Source: Planktomarina sp.
GTDB taxonomy: Bacteria; Pseudomonadota; Alphaproteobacteria; Rhodobacterales; Rhodobacteraceae
Direction: 5' to 3'
NCBI GenBank assembly: GCA_020629235.1
Contig: JAHDDS010000022.1
Span: 1 to 32,300, forward strand
Length of the DNA: 32,300 nucleotides
In this document: piece by piece, positions 23,189 to 31,628 of the stretch
Layout: the number at the start of each line of letters is the position of its first letter
Position numbering within the stretch: position 1 is the first letter of the stretch
Notes under the pieces: model-generated
Told to the model about the DNA's origin: nothing
Databases searched by the model: none
Seen by the model: the letters and a program-made list of their open reading frames with translations, nothing else
Program-made: the position numbers and the translations under genes

Positions 23189-23544
23189 AGCATCTCTGCC
23201 ACGGCGAAAATCCAAGCGACACCCGCCACACAAGCGGTCAAAGCGACCCCTGCGCTGCCGGCATCTTTGGCCGCTTTGGCCAAAGGGTGTTGTTGCGGGC
23301 TTATGTGGTTCACGACCCGTTCAATGGCGGTATTAAACGCCTCGGCCGCCAAAATCAGCAGGCCCAGGCACACCACCAACGCCCGTCCCCAAAACGAAAG
23401 CGGCAGCACAAACGCCGCCGCCGCAGAAATCACATTCATATACGTCCAGAACCGAAAGCTGTGTTCTTCGCGCCAAGCCAAGCGCACCCCAGCCCAGGAA
23501 TAGATCACCCGCCCTTTCAAGCGGCCCCATTCCCGGGCCCACAT
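23185..23544 (-). CDS. dgkA: Diacylglycerol kinase (DgkA type)
   Basis: This 119-residue membrane protein has DgkA length and its active-site helix: LLILAAEAFNTAIERVVNHI followed by HPLAKAAKDAGSAGVAL, with the conserved Glu, Asn-Thr-Ala-Ile-Glu and Lys-Asp-x-Gly-Ser-Ala motifs. Three hydrophobic helices surround it. DgkA phosphorylates diacylglycerol, or undecaprenol in some bacteria, at the inner membrane and recycles lipid by-products of envelope glycan synthesis. It starts 3 bp after the M48 peptidase gene stop and overlaps the YigZ-type gene at its end, so the three form one minus-strand operon. Confidence 0.87.
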   Translation of the reverse strand: MWAREWGRLKGRVIYSWAGVRLAWREEHSFRFWTYMNVISAAAAFVLPLSFWGRALVVCLGLLILAAEAFNTAIERVVNHISPQQHPLAKAAKDAGSAGVALTACVAGVAWIFAVAEML

Positions 23545-23547
23545 GGA

Positions 23548-24243
23548 TCAGGACGCGCCCAAAACTTCGCGCACCGCCTGCTTGCGGCGTTCGTTGGGCG
23601 GGTGGGTGCTGATCACGCCGTTGCCGGGGTCGGGCAATTTTTCGAAATAGGCAGACCCCTTAAGCGCGTCAAATCCCGCCCGTTGGGTCAATTGCGCGCC
23701 CAAGACATCCGCTTCGATCTCAAACTCCGCCGAAAAGCGCAGAACGCCCACTTGGGCCCCGACGCCTTTGGCCTGTTCAATTTCGGCTTTCGTGGCGCCC
23801 ACAGATTCCGCTTGGCGTTCAAATTCCCGCGCTTCGCGTTCGGCCACTTTCTTCTGCTGGCCCAGGTGGTTCAGGATGTGGTGCGCCGCTTCGTGGCCCA
23901 TCACAAAGGCCAGTTCATCTTTGTTGCGCACGTCATACAGCAGCGCTTCGGTGAAGCCCAAAATGGGCGTGCCGTTTTCCAAAACCGTTTGAAACGCGTT
24001 GGGTGGCTGATTGGGGCGATCGTCAATGATGATCTGAAAATCGCACAACCGCGCCCCACGACGCCGCTTGCAGGCCGCTTCGATGGTGGGTTCCATCTGC
24101 CGCAAAACCACCAAAAAGTTCAGCTCTGCCTGGCGCTGTTTGGCCTCGGACGGACGTTTGAAGTTTGACGTGGCCCCGCCCGAAGGGGCGGTTGCATCAC
24201 AGCCGATCAAAACGGCCAAAAAGGCAATGATAAGATATCGCAT
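23548..24243 (-). CDS. M48 family zinc metallopeptidase, predicted lipoprotein
   Basis: This 231-residue protein begins with a lipoprotein signal peptide (IIAFLAVLIGC, lipid-attached Cys15). FVMGHEAAHHILNHL holds the HExxH zinc motif (His117, Glu118, His121), and SAEFEIEADVLG supplies the third, glutamate, ligand. The C-terminal STHPPNERR motif is typical of M48 peptidases. It probably acts at the periplasmic face of an envelope membrane in quality control, like LoiP/BepA-type proteins. A Glu/Lys-rich helix (residues 130-160) separates the two zinc-binding segments. It is divergent from the HDAC-like gene, 150 bp away, and heads the operon with dgkA. Confidence 0.87.
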   Translation of the reverse strand: MRYLIIAFLAVLIGCDATAPSGGATSNFKRPSEAKQRQAELNFLVVLRQMEPTIEAACKRRRGARLCDFQIIIDDRPNQPPNAFQTVLENGTPILGFTEALLYDVRNKDELAFVMGHEAAHHILNHLGQQKKVAEREAREFERQAESVGATKAEIEQAKGVGAQVGVLRFSAEFEIEADVLGAQLTQRAGFDALKGSAYFEKLPDPGNGVISTHPPNERRKQAVREVLGAS

Positions 24244-24393
24244 GGGCGTCCTCGTTTGGTTGGATCAGACCATAGGCGCAAATTCCCCCGCGACCAGCGA
24301 AAAATGGCCGCGCCACCGCCACCTGGCGCAGATGTGTACTGGACAGACCGCCCTGCCCGCTTCAGGCTTTGGTCACGCAACGCGGAGTGTATT

Positions 24394-25491
24394 ATGGCGA
24401 CTGGGTTTTTCTGGGACGAACGCTGCTTTTGGTTTGGCGGCGGCAACTATGCGTTTACGGCCCCGGTCGGTGGATTGGTGCAACCGTTCGTGTCCGGGGG
24501 ATTGCCCGAACACCCTGAAACCAAGCGGCGGCTGAAAAACCTGATGGATGTCACGGGCTTGACCCGGGACCTGTTGGCGTCTTCCGCCCCTGCGGCCAGC
24601 CAAGACGATCTGCTGCGGGTGCACCCGGCCGCCTATCTGCGGGAGTTCAAGACCACCAGCGATGCAGGCGGCGGGGAATTGGGGATGCGCACGCCGTTCG
24701 GCCAAGGGGGGTACGAACAGGCGGCCTTGTCTGCTGGGTTGGCCAAAGCGGCGGTGGCGGGGGTCATGGACGGTTCGCTGGACAATGCTTATGCCCTGTC
24801 GCGTCCGCCCGGGCATCACTGCCTGCCGGAATTCCCCAATGGGTTTTGTCTTTTGGCCAATATCGCCGTTGCGGTGGAAGCGGCCCGCGCAATTGAACCG
24901 GACTTGCGCGTGGCGATTTTGGATTGGGACGTGCACCACGGCAACGGGACAGAAGCGATATACCTGGACCGCGCCGACACGTTGACGATTTCAATCCACC
25001 AAGAGCGCAACTATCCCATGGACACCGGCGCGGCAGAGGTGCGCGGCCGCGGCAACAGCAACGTCAACATCCCCCTGCCCCCCGGCGGCGGTCACCAGAC
25101 ATACTTGCGCGTTATGGACCGCATCGTGTTGCCCAGCTTGGCAAAATTTACCCCCGACCTGATCGTGGTGGCCAGTGGGTATGACGCGGCATTGATCGAT
25201 CCACTGTCGCGGATGATGGCCACAGCCGATACCTTTGCCCAGATGACCCGAATGGTCATGGCCGCCGCCGACACGCTGTGCGACGGGCGCGTGGTATTGG
25301 TGCACGAAGGGGGATATTCTGAAGTGTACGTGCCGTTTTGCGGGCACGCCGCCATTGCCACCTTGGCCGGATCGTCGATTCATGCAGAAGATCCGTTCGC
25401 CGCCACCTTTGACGCCCGCCAACCTGGGGCACCGTTCCAGGCGTTTTTGGACGATTGGGTGGATGATATGGCGGCCTTTCACGGGGTATAG
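24394..25491 (+). CDS. Histone deacetylase/acetylpolyamine amidohydrolase family protein
   Basis: This 365-residue enzyme has the arginase-fold deacetylase motifs. RPPGHHCLPEFPNGFCLLAN (137-156) contains the His-His pair (141, 142), DWDVHHGNGT (177-186) carries the zinc-binding Asp177 or Asp179 and His181, and VVASGYDAALIDPL and VLVHEGGYS hold the remaining zinc ligand and active-site loops. Bacterial members deacetylate polyamines or other acetylated amines and amides in the cytoplasm. An N-terminal CFWFGGGNYAFTAP segment resembles the roughly 370-residue bacterial class II type. The ATG at 24394 has GGAG nearby; upstream frame extension is not convincing. DUF1697 follows after 8 bp. Confidence 0.9.
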   Translation: MATGFFWDERCFWFGGGNYAFTAPVGGLVQPFVSGGLPEHPETKRRLKNLMDVTGLTRDLLASSAPAASQDDLLRVHPAAYLREFKTTSDAGGGELGMRTPFGQGGYEQAALSAGLAKAAVAGVMDGSLDNAYALSRPPGHHCLPEFPNGFCLLANIAVAVEAARAIEPDLRVAILDWDVHHGNGTEAIYLDRADTLTISIHQERNYPMDTGAAEVRGRGNSNVNIPLPPGGGHQTYLRVMDRIVLPSLAKFTPDLIVVASGYDAALIDPLSRMMATADTFAQMTRMVMAAADTLCDGRVVLVHEGGYSEVYVPFCGHAAIATLAGSSIHAEDPFAATFDARQPGAPFQAFLDDWVDDMAAFHGV

Positions 25492-25499
25492 GACCAGCC

Positions 25500-26039
25500 A
25501 TGGTGTTTGTGACCCTGTTGCGCGGTATCAATGTGGGGGGCCACAATATCGTGCCCATGGACCGGCTGCGCGCCGCTTTGACCCGGCGCGGACTGGGAAC
25601 AGTCAAAACATACATCCAAAGCGGCAACATCGTGTCCCAGGGCCCCGACGCCGCGACGGTGCGCGCCGTGGTGACCCAGGCCTTGGCGGAAGAATTTCAA
25701 GTGCGCAGCGACGTGGTCACCCTGACGGCCGATGCCCTGTCCGCAGCTGTGGGCGCGCAGCCCTTTGCCCCCGATGATCCCAAGCAGGTGCATCTGTACT
25801 TTCCGTGCCAGCCTGGCGTGTTCGTCAACACAGGGCATCTGAAATCAGAATGCACCGCGGGCGAAGACGTGGTCTGGCAGGCGGGCATTTTGTACCTTCA
25901 CACCCCGGGCGGGTTCGGTCGTTCCCCCTTGGCGGCCAAACTGCCGCGCCTGGTGTCGGCCCCGTTGACGGCGCGCAATTTGAACACGGCCACCAAATTG
26001 GCGGACATGGCCGGGGCTTTGGCCCTGGGGGACTTGTGA
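25500..26039 (+). CDS. DUF1697 family protein
   Basis: This 179-residue protein has the DUF1697 hallmark opening LLRGINVGGHNIVPMDRLRA and YIQSGNIV (39-46), with the conserved Gly-Ile-Asn-Val-Gly and Ser-Gly-Asn segments. The C-terminal part (NTATKLADMA) also matches. These proteins are common, about 180 residues long, cytosolic and without a known activity. It starts 8 bp after the HDAC-like gene and is followed 18 bp later by a nitroreductase, so it is likely co-transcribed. The context suggests no definite role. Confidence 0.87.
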   Translation: MVFVTLLRGINVGGHNIVPMDRLRAALTRRGLGTVKTYIQSGNIVSQGPDAATVRAVVTQALAEEFQVRSDVVTLTADALSAAVGAQPFAPDDPKQVHLYFPCQPGVFVNTGHLKSECTAGEDVVWQAGILYLHTPGGFGRSPLAAKLPRLVSAPLTARNLNTATKLADMAGALALGDL

Positions 26040-26057
26040 TGCGCCCCAAAACGGCCC

Positions 26058-26624
26058 ATGTCTGATGCCATGACCGATCCCCTGACTTTTCTGCGCACCC
26101 GCAGGTCGCGCCCCCAGAAACTTCTGACTGCACCAGTCCCGGACCGGGATACCGTGATGGCCTTGCTGGAAATCGCCGCCCGCGCGCCTGATCACGGCAA
26201 GTTGGAACCGTGGCGGTTCATCGTTTTGGACCAAGCCGCATTGCGCAGTTTGGCAGGCCCCGTCCGCGCCATGGCACAAGCCGCAGGCCAAGACGCGGAC
26301 AAGGCCGCCTTTCAGTTCGAAACATCCGATCTGGCCGTCGTGGTGGTAGAGGTGCGTAAAGACAGCCCCAAGATCCCGGCCATCGAACAAACCTATTCCG
26401 CGGGGGCTGTGTGCATGCAGTTGATCAACGCCGCCTTGGCCGCGGGTTGGGGGGCCAATTGGTTGTCGGGGTGGCCCAGCCATCAACGCGACTTTTGCAC
26501 CCACCTGGGCTTGGACGCCCATGAAACCGTTGCGGGCCTGGTGCACATCGGCACAGGCCCCGCCACAATGCCCGACCGCCCGCGCCCGGACATTGCGGCC
26601 ATCACACGCTGGTTCACCCCTTGA
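26058..26624 (+). CDS. Nitroreductase family protein
   Basis: This 188-residue protein fits the short FMN-dependent nitroreductases of the YdjA type. FLRTRRSRPQKL near the N-terminus and ARAPDHGKLEPWRFIVL (residues 36-52) are the FMN-phosphate and substrate-site blocks, and the AGAVCMQLINAALAAGWGAN helix follows. It would reduce nitro or other electron-poor compounds with NAD(P)H in the cytoplasm. A second ATG four codons in (26070) is possible. The stop overlaps the next gene's TTG by 3 bp within TTGA, so coupling is likely. Confidence 0.85.
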   Translation: MSDAMTDPLTFLRTRRSRPQKLLTAPVPDRDTVMALLEIAARAPDHGKLEPWRFIVLDQAALRSLAGPVRAMAQAAGQDADKAAFQFETSDLAVVVVEVRKDSPKIPAIEQTYSAGAVCMQLINAALAAGWGANWLSGWPSHQRDFCTHLGLDAHETVAGLVHIGTGPATMPDRPRPDIAAITRWFTP

Positions 26625-27325
26625 TTTTATCCGATTTTCTGAAGGCCGTTGCGCAATTGTCCGACCGCCGGTTTCGACGGGTTCTTTGGCGCGGCATCGC
26701 CCTGACCGTGGCCCTTTTGGTGGGGGTCTATGCCGCGTTTCTTTACGCGTTGAATGCCATGGGCGCGCAAGACTGGATTGTGGACGCCATCGGCGGCGTC
26801 ACTTGGGTGGGCAGCTTTCTGACCTTCGGCAGTTTGGCGTTGATGCTGCTGCTGTCGGTCTTTTTGATGGTGCCTGTGGCCAGCCTTATCACCTCACTCT
26901 TTTTGGACGAGGTGGCGGATGCTGTGGAAGCCCGCCACTATCCCCACCTTGCCGACACGCCCAACTTTGGCTTTTTCGAAGGCCTGCGGGATTCCGTGAA
27001 TTTCCTGGGGCTGTTGATTGGCGCGAACCTTCTGGCGTTGATGCTGTGGGCCTTTGTGCCGCCCTTGGCCCCGCTGATTTTTTGGGGCGTGAACGGGTAT
27101 CTGTTGGGACGGGAATATTTTCAGATCGCCGCCCGCCGCCACCTGGACCGCGCCAGTGCCAAGGCACTGTACCGCGCCAATCGCGGGCGGGTATGGATGG
27201 CCGGGGTGTTGATGGCCATGCCGCTTTCGCTGCCCTTGATCAACCTGTTCATCCCGGTTTTGGGGGCCGCGACCTTCACCCATCAGTTCCACCGCCTGCG
27301 CGGACGCATCAGCCCATCCGGTTGA
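26621..27325 (+). CDS. EI24/CysZ-like integral membrane protein
   Basis: This 234-residue protein has about four to five hydrophobic segments and the EI24-family pattern LDEVADAVEARHYP, VNGYLLGREYFQIAARRH and LINLFIPVLGAATFTHQFHR. The family includes CysZ, linked to sulfate uptake, but many members have no known function, and this one lacks a cysteine-biosynthesis neighbour. It starts with TTG at 26621, overlapping the nitroreductase stop, giving M-I-L-S-D-F-L. The 3' end overlaps the convergent DUF1467 gene by 17 bp. Confidence 0.8.
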   Translation: MILSDFLKAVAQLSDRRFRRVLWRGIALTVALLVGVYAAFLYALNAMGAQDWIVDAIGGVTWVGSFLTFGSLALMLLLSVFLMVPVASLITSLFLDEVADAVEARHYPHLADTPNFGFFEGLRDSVNFLGLLIGANLLALMLWAFVPPLAPLIFWGVNGYLLGREYFQIAARRHLDRASAKALYRANRGRVWMAGVLMAMPLSLPLINLFIPVLGAATFTHQFHRLRGRISPSG

Positions 27326-27575
27326 ACACGTCGAAGTCCCGCACGCTGATCACACCAGACAAGACCACAGCCACCAGGACCCCCCACAGCACAAACGCAA
27401 TGGCGCTGGTGATCAAAAACCGCTTCTTCATCTGCGGGTTCGCGGGGCTGCCAGAATGGGTGCCCGGCTCTATCTCGCCCTGGTCGCCTTGGGTTTCCAA
27501 CCGAATGGGCAACACGCAAAACAGCGTCAAAAACCAAATGACCGCGAACAAAACGATGGCCGAAACGATACCCAT
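27309..27575 (-). CDS. DUF1467 family small membrane protein
   Basis: This 88-residue protein has two transmembrane helices: IVSAIVLFAVIWFLTLFCVLP and FLITSAIAFVLWGVLVAVVL, around a polar loop ending in KKRFLIT. This is the DUF1467 layout, known mainly in alphaproteobacteria and often next to methylmalonyl-CoA epimerase, as here. The ATG shares one base with the mce stop (TGATG). Its function is unknown. Confidence 0.82.
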   Translation of the reverse strand: MGIVSAIVLFAVIWFLTLFCVLPIRLETQGDQGEIEPGTHSGSPANPQMKKRFLITSAIAFVLWGVLVAVVLSGVISVRDFDVFNRMG

Positions 27576-27979
27576 CAGACTTCTTCCAATTCGATCAAAC
27601 AGCCGTTGAAGTCTTTGGGGTGCAAGAACAGGACGGGTTTTCCATGGGCCCCGATCTTTGGTTCGCCCGTCCCCAAAACGCGGGCACCTTCGGCTTGCAA
27701 CTTGTCGCGGGCCGCCAGGATATCGTCCACTTCATAACACATATGGTGAATGCCGCCCGATGGATTTTTGTCCAAGAAATTCTGGATCGGGCTGGCGTCG
27801 CCCAGGGGATAAAGCAATTCGATTTTTGTGTTGGGCAATTCGATGAACACCACCGTCACACCGTGATCGGGTTCGTCCTGGGGCGCGCCAACATTGGCCC
27901 CCAAGGTGTTTTTGTACTGGGCGCTGGCGGCTTCCAAATCTGGCACCGCGATGGCCACATGGTTCAAGCGTCCGATCAT
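27575..27979 (-). CDS. mce: Methylmalonyl-CoA epimerase
   Basis: This 134-residue vicinal-oxygen-chelate protein interconverts (R)- and (S)-methylmalonyl-CoA, needed to use propionyl-CoA from valine, isoleucine and odd-chain fats. RLNHVAIAVPDLEAA opens the first beta-alpha-beta-beta-beta module with metal ligand His7, GIHHMCYEVDD opens the second with His78/His79, and LIELEEV ends with Glu130 as a ligand. Length is normal. The ATG at 27979 with AAGGGGA upstream is better than a reading extended to 28042. It links functionally to the valine operon at 1357-4494. DUF1467 follows in an overlapping arrangement. Confidence 0.92.
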   Translation of the reverse strand: MIGRLNHVAIAVPDLEAASAQYKNTLGANVGAPQDEPDHGVTVVFIELPNTKIELLYPLGDASPIQNFLDKNPSGGIHHMCYEVDDILAARDKLQAEGARVLGTGEPKIGAHGKPVLFLHPKDFNGCLIELEEV

Positions 27980-28115
27980 CACAAATCCCCTTCGTCTTCT
28001 GCAAAGTATCGGTCTTGTGCGGTCAAATGTGCAGCGCCGCAAGGGGCGTTAACACCGCATTAGGACGGATCGGCCCATGATGGCGCAACCGATTCATAGT
28101 CTTCTGGGGGAATTC

Positions 28116-28826
28116 ATGGCTGACGTGACAGACTTTTTGAACACACAAACACCTACGGTGATCCGGCCCCTGCTGGGCCTGACCATCTTGTTGGTGGAAG
28201 ACAGTTTGACCGCCTGCGAAGCGATGCGCCTGATGTGCTTGCGATCTGGCGCGCGTATTCGACGGGCGGATTGCTTGGAAAGTGCGCGCCGTCACCTGCG
28301 CGTGTACCGCCCCAACATTGTGCTGGTGGACATGGGGCTGCCGGACGGGTCGGGCGGGGATCTGATTTCTGAATTGTCTGCGGCCACGCCGCGGGTCGAA
28401 GCGGTGATTGCTTTGTCTGCAGACCCTGCACGCCAACCCGAAGCGGTGGACGCTGGTGCTGATGGGTTCATCGAAAAACCCCTGGGCAGTTTGGCGGAAT
28501 TCCAAGCAGCCATCATGCAGTATTTGGCAGAAGACCAGCGGCCTTTGGGTCCGCGCCGGGTGTCTGACGATCCTGTGCCCGCCGATCCCATTGCTGTGCA
28601 AGAAGACTTGGCGCTGGCCCAGCACCTGTTGCGGGACGGCGATCAGAACGCAGAAACCAAAACCTATTTGGCGACGTTTCTGGCAGGGGTTGCCAGCACC
28701 GCGCGTGATGACGAATTGCGCAACATCGCGGAAACCTTTGCCCAGGCGCGGGCCATGACCGGGCCAGAACGGCAAAAGTTGGACGACCTGTTAAGCCAAA
28801 GGCTGCAAACCAAAGCGGTGGTCTAG
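28116..28826 (+). CDS. Response regulator receiver-domain protein without recognised output domain
   Basis: This 236-residue protein has one receiver domain at about residues 22-135. The acidic pair is Glu28/Asp29 (LLVEDS), the phosphoacceptor is Asp72 (VLVDMGLPDGSGG), Ser101 takes the Thr/Ser place and Lys121 (FIEKPLG) is the conserved lysine. So the phosphorylation site looks intact. The last ~95 residues are helical and charged, with no DNA-binding or enzymatic motif that I recognise. The ATG at 28116, 6 nt after GGGGGA, is preferred over ATGs at 28077 and 28080. No histidine kinase gene is next to it, so its partner is elsewhere. It is divergent from mce and ends 8 bp from the convergent DUF1501 gene. 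Confidence 0.85.
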   Translation: MADVTDFLNTQTPTVIRPLLGLTILLVEDSLTACEAMRLMCLRSGARIRRADCLESARRHLRVYRPNIVLVDMGLPDGSGGDLISELSAATPRVEAVIALSADPARQPEAVDAGADGFIEKPLGSLAEFQAAIMQYLAEDQRPLGPRRVSDDPVPADPIAVQEDLALAQHLLRDGDQNAETKTYLATFLAGVASTARDDELRNIAETFAQARAMTGPERQKLDDLLSQRLQTKAVV

Positions 28827-28834
28827 CGTCCCCA

Positions 28835-30118
28835 TCACAGCAACATGCCCGGGTCTGACCCCAGGTCCAGGCCCGGAAAAATCACAGTTTCTATCAAGGA
28901 CCGATCAAACCCATAAAGCCCCCGCATGGCCCATCCAGCAAAGGCACGCACGTCGCGGGTCGGCATCAAATCGCGGCGCTTGTACCGGTCTTCTTCGCGC
29001 ACGCCGGGCCAGTCGGTGATGACTTGGCCCCCGCGCACGGCCCCGCCCGCAAACAGGGCCAGCCCGCCTGTGCCATGGTCCGTTCCGGCTGTGCCATTTT
29101 CATAAACCGTGCGGCCAAATTCCGTCATGGCCAGCACCGTTGTCTTGTTCCACACGGGCCCCAATTCTTGGCGCAGCCGCAAAATCGCCACGGACAGTTG
29201 CGCCGCAGCGCGTCGCATGGACCGTTCCTGACCGCCGTGGGTGTCCCACCCGCCCAAGGAAAATGCCGCAATCCGGGCATCGCCGCGCAATCTGTTGGCC
29301 GTGAATTCCGCCAGTTTGCCAGCGGTGCCGTTGGCCAGCTTGGCGATATTTGCGGGGGCCATGTCCATCATGGCTGCCCCCATTTCGCCGCCGCCCATGT
29401 CGCCGCCCGTGTCACCGGCAGACATCATCATTTCTTGCCCACCGTCCATCGCGCCAGGGTCCGCCGCCAGCGATCCCAAAATATCCATCGCTTCGGCCGT
29501 GGCGCGCTGGAACAACGGGTCGTCATGCATCACCACTTCCAGCAAGCGCTTGCCCTGCGGGCTAAGTGTCACCCCAACGTCAGGGGCCCAATCGCTGACC
29601 GGTGCCGGGCCTGCCAACACAGCCATCTGGTCCAGTCCGACGGAATACGCCGTGTTGGCCTCCAGCCCCGGGACCTGTTGCAACATCCGGTTCAGCCATC
29701 CGTCGCGGGCGCGATCTTGCACCCGGGCGGTCCCTGCTTCCAACAAGTCTTGCCCATCAAAATGACTGCGCTTATCGCGGTACGGCGTTGAAACCGCATG
29801 GGCAAAGCCCATTTCGCCCGCCTGCCACAGGGGATGCAGCAGGTGAAACGCTTTGTTCAGGGCGAAAAAACCGTCCAGGTCCAACGCCCCGTTTTGCGGC
29901 CCCACCGCCAGGCGTTGGCGCACTTGGGCCAAATTGCCGTCGCCGTATGGCTGCACCACGTCCAGCCCGTCCATGCCGCCGCGCAAAATGATCACCACCA
30001 GGCGGTTGTCGCCCAGGCGGCCCGAGTCTGGCGATCCAGCAAAGGCAATGGGCGTAACCCACGGGTTGGCAGCCAGCGAACAGCCGACGAACCCCTTCAA
30101 AAGTGTGCGTCTGTCCAT
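28835..30118 (-). CDS. DUF1501 family protein with Tat-like signal
   Basis: This 427-residue protein opens with a twin-arginine-like signal (MDRRTLLKGF, hydrophobic to about residue 27), predicting folded export to the periplasm. DUF1501 marks are VVIILRGGMDGLDVVQPYGD, SHFDGQDLLE, FSLGGWDTHGGQE and TEFGRTVYENGTAGTDHGTG, a sulfatase/alkaline-phosphatase-like arrangement of His and Asp. An insert at residues 224-253 is Met/Gly/Asp-rich, with nine methionines in 30 residues. The ATG at 30118 has GGAGG upstream; the GTG at 30127 overlapping the DUF1800 stop is the alternative. It is co-transcribed with DUF1800, a pairing widespread in bacteria whose joint role is not established. Confidence 0.87.
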   Translation of the reverse strand: MDRRTLLKGFVGCSLAANPWVTPIAFAGSPDSGRLGDNRLVVIILRGGMDGLDVVQPYGDGNLAQVRQRLAVGPQNGALDLDGFFALNKAFHLLHPLWQAGEMGFAHAVSTPYRDKRSHFDGQDLLEAGTARVQDRARDGWLNRMLQQVPGLEANTAYSVGLDQMAVLAGPAPVSDWAPDVGVTLSPQGKRLLEVVMHDDPLFQRATAEAMDILGSLAADPGAMDGGQEMMMSAGDTGGDMGGGEMGAAMMDMAPANIAKLANGTAGKLAEFTANRLRGDARIAAFSLGGWDTHGGQERSMRRAAAQLSVAILRLRQELGPVWNKTTVLAMTEFGRTVYENGTAGTDHGTGGLALFAGGAVRGGQVITDWPGVREEDRYKRRDLMPTRDVRAFAGWAMRGLYGFDRSLIETVIFPGLDLGSDPGMLL

Positions 30119-30123
30119 GGCCG

Positions 30124-31509
30124 TCACCTCCGCTGAAAGGCGGGTGATACGAAGATCATCGCCAGTCCTTCATGCCGATTTTCCGACGCCTCTACCGCGA
30201 AGCGCAGTGACTGTGGCGCGCGGGGGCCCAAGGCTTGGGGCAGGATTTTGCGCGGGTCCGGCAGGCCACGCACCATGGCATCGGGCGCACGCAACGCCCA
30301 TTCCAGCCGCGCCGCCAGGGTGTGGGGCTGCATCACTGCGGCGTCGCGTTCTTTGAACCCATCCGGGCCGGGCGCACCAAAGAAAGGCTGGCCCATGGCT
30401 TGCAACGGTTGGCGCACAATCTGGTTCAAGGTTTTTTGGTTCCAGCCGTCGATCCGGTGGGGCGGCACGCCCATGGCCCGCACCACGCTGATCATATATT
30501 CCATCGCCCATTTCACGTTGCCACCGTCAGCCCCCCAAGCATCCGGGTGACGCAACATCGCTTCTGTCATGGCGGCAAGATCACCGTTGGTGCCGAACGC
30601 TTCGGCCATGGCGGACACCAGGTTGTCGGACGGGTCATCCATCACGAAATGCCGCGCCATCTTCAACGCCAAGTGGCGACCCGTGGATGGGTGCCGGGCC
30701 AAATCTTGCAAGACCGCCACCACGTGCTTCAGGCCCGGGTTTTTGCGGCCATAATCGTGCGCCATCACCCGGTGTGGGCCGGGTTCTGCCATGCGCTGCC
30801 GCCAGCGAAATCCCGTCACCGTGCCCGCCGTCAGGCCGGTCAACAGCTTCGCCAAATTGCGCACGTCATCTTGGCTGTATGGCCCATCCACCCCCAGGGT
30901 GTGCAGTTCCATCACCTCGCGCGCCAGGTTTTCGTTCAACCCCCGTCCGGGCCGTTGCAGACCAAAGGCCGAATTTGGCCCCACAGATCGGCTTTGATCC
31001 AGATAGTGCAGCATCAACGGATGGGTCACCGCCGCGTACAGCATGTCTTCAAAGCGGCCCAACACAAACGGCCTGATGGCGCTGTCCATGTAATCGCCGG
31101 CCATTTCATTCCACAACCGCCCCTTCCCGTGGGCGGTGAAGTGATCCAGCCAAAACAAGGTCAGGCGCGTTGAAAACCCCGTGCGGTCGAACGCGCCCCG
31201 GGCCACCGTGTTCTGCAAAGTCTGGTTGCGCACCTGGCGCAGCACACGGGTCTGCTCTTTTTCGGCCTGTTGCGCATCTTTGAACGCCTGGCCCGTTTGG
31301 CCCGCCCGCCGCAGCTTCAACTTTTCTTTGCGCGCGGTGGTATAGGCCTGAAGGACAGGCTGCAGCACGTCCCATGTGGGCATGGGATAGCGCGCTTCGA
31401 TTGCCCCATCGACAGACCCCATCACCCCCCGCACCGATTGCACAGGGTCTTGGTCCGGGGAAAGCCCGGTCCCAAAACGGATCGCCGCCAAAACTGGATC
31501 AAACGCCAT
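30124..31509 (-). CDS. DUF1800 family protein
   Basis: This 461-residue protein is the usual operon partner of DUF1501 proteins. Family blocks include AAIRFGTGLSP at the N-terminus, LTLFWLDHFTAHG, LNENLAREVMELHTLGVDGPYSQDDV and HPDAWG in the second half. No signal peptide is visible, so its location is uncertain. A Lys/Arg/Gln-rich helix around residues 60-95 looks coiled. ATG 31509 is used; the GTG at 31518 would add three residues. The stop overlaps the DUF1501 GTG alternative by 3 nt. These proteins have been suggested to act in envelope or extracellular processes, without proof. Confidence 0.87.
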   Translation of the reverse strand: MAFDPVLAAIRFGTGLSPDQDPVQSVRGVMGSVDGAIEARYPMPTWDVLQPVLQAYTTARKEKLKLRRAGQTGQAFKDAQQAEKEQTRVLRQVRNQTLQNTVARGAFDRTGFSTRLTLFWLDHFTAHGKGRLWNEMAGDYMDSAIRPFVLGRFEDMLYAAVTHPLMLHYLDQSRSVGPNSAFGLQRPGRGLNENLAREVMELHTLGVDGPYSQDDVRNLAKLLTGLTAGTVTGFRWRQRMAEPGPHRVMAHDYGRKNPGLKHVVAVLQDLARHPSTGRHLALKMARHFVMDDPSDNLVSAMAEAFGTNGDLAAMTEAMLRHPDAWGADGGNVKWAMEYMISVVRAMGVPPHRIDGWNQKTLNQIVRQPLQAMGQPFFGAPGPDGFKERDAAVMQPHTLAARLEWALRAPDAMVRGLPDPRKILPQALGPRAPQSLRFAVEASENRHEGLAMIFVSPAFQRR

Positions 31510-31628
31510 GTATCGCACTGCTGTTTTGTTGCCTTGCGATCAATATAGGGGCACTTCCCAAAAATTTCTGGGAAAATTTGCGTGACCGGGGGAACAGACG
31601 GAATTCCGCCCATCCGGCCAGGGCAATA

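Noticed and set aside
31555-31608. Short inverted repeats TTCCCA/TGGGAA and CGGAATTCCG downstream of aspS
   Set aside because: Stems are short or AT-looped and lack a proper T-run on the minus strand, so no terminator is called.
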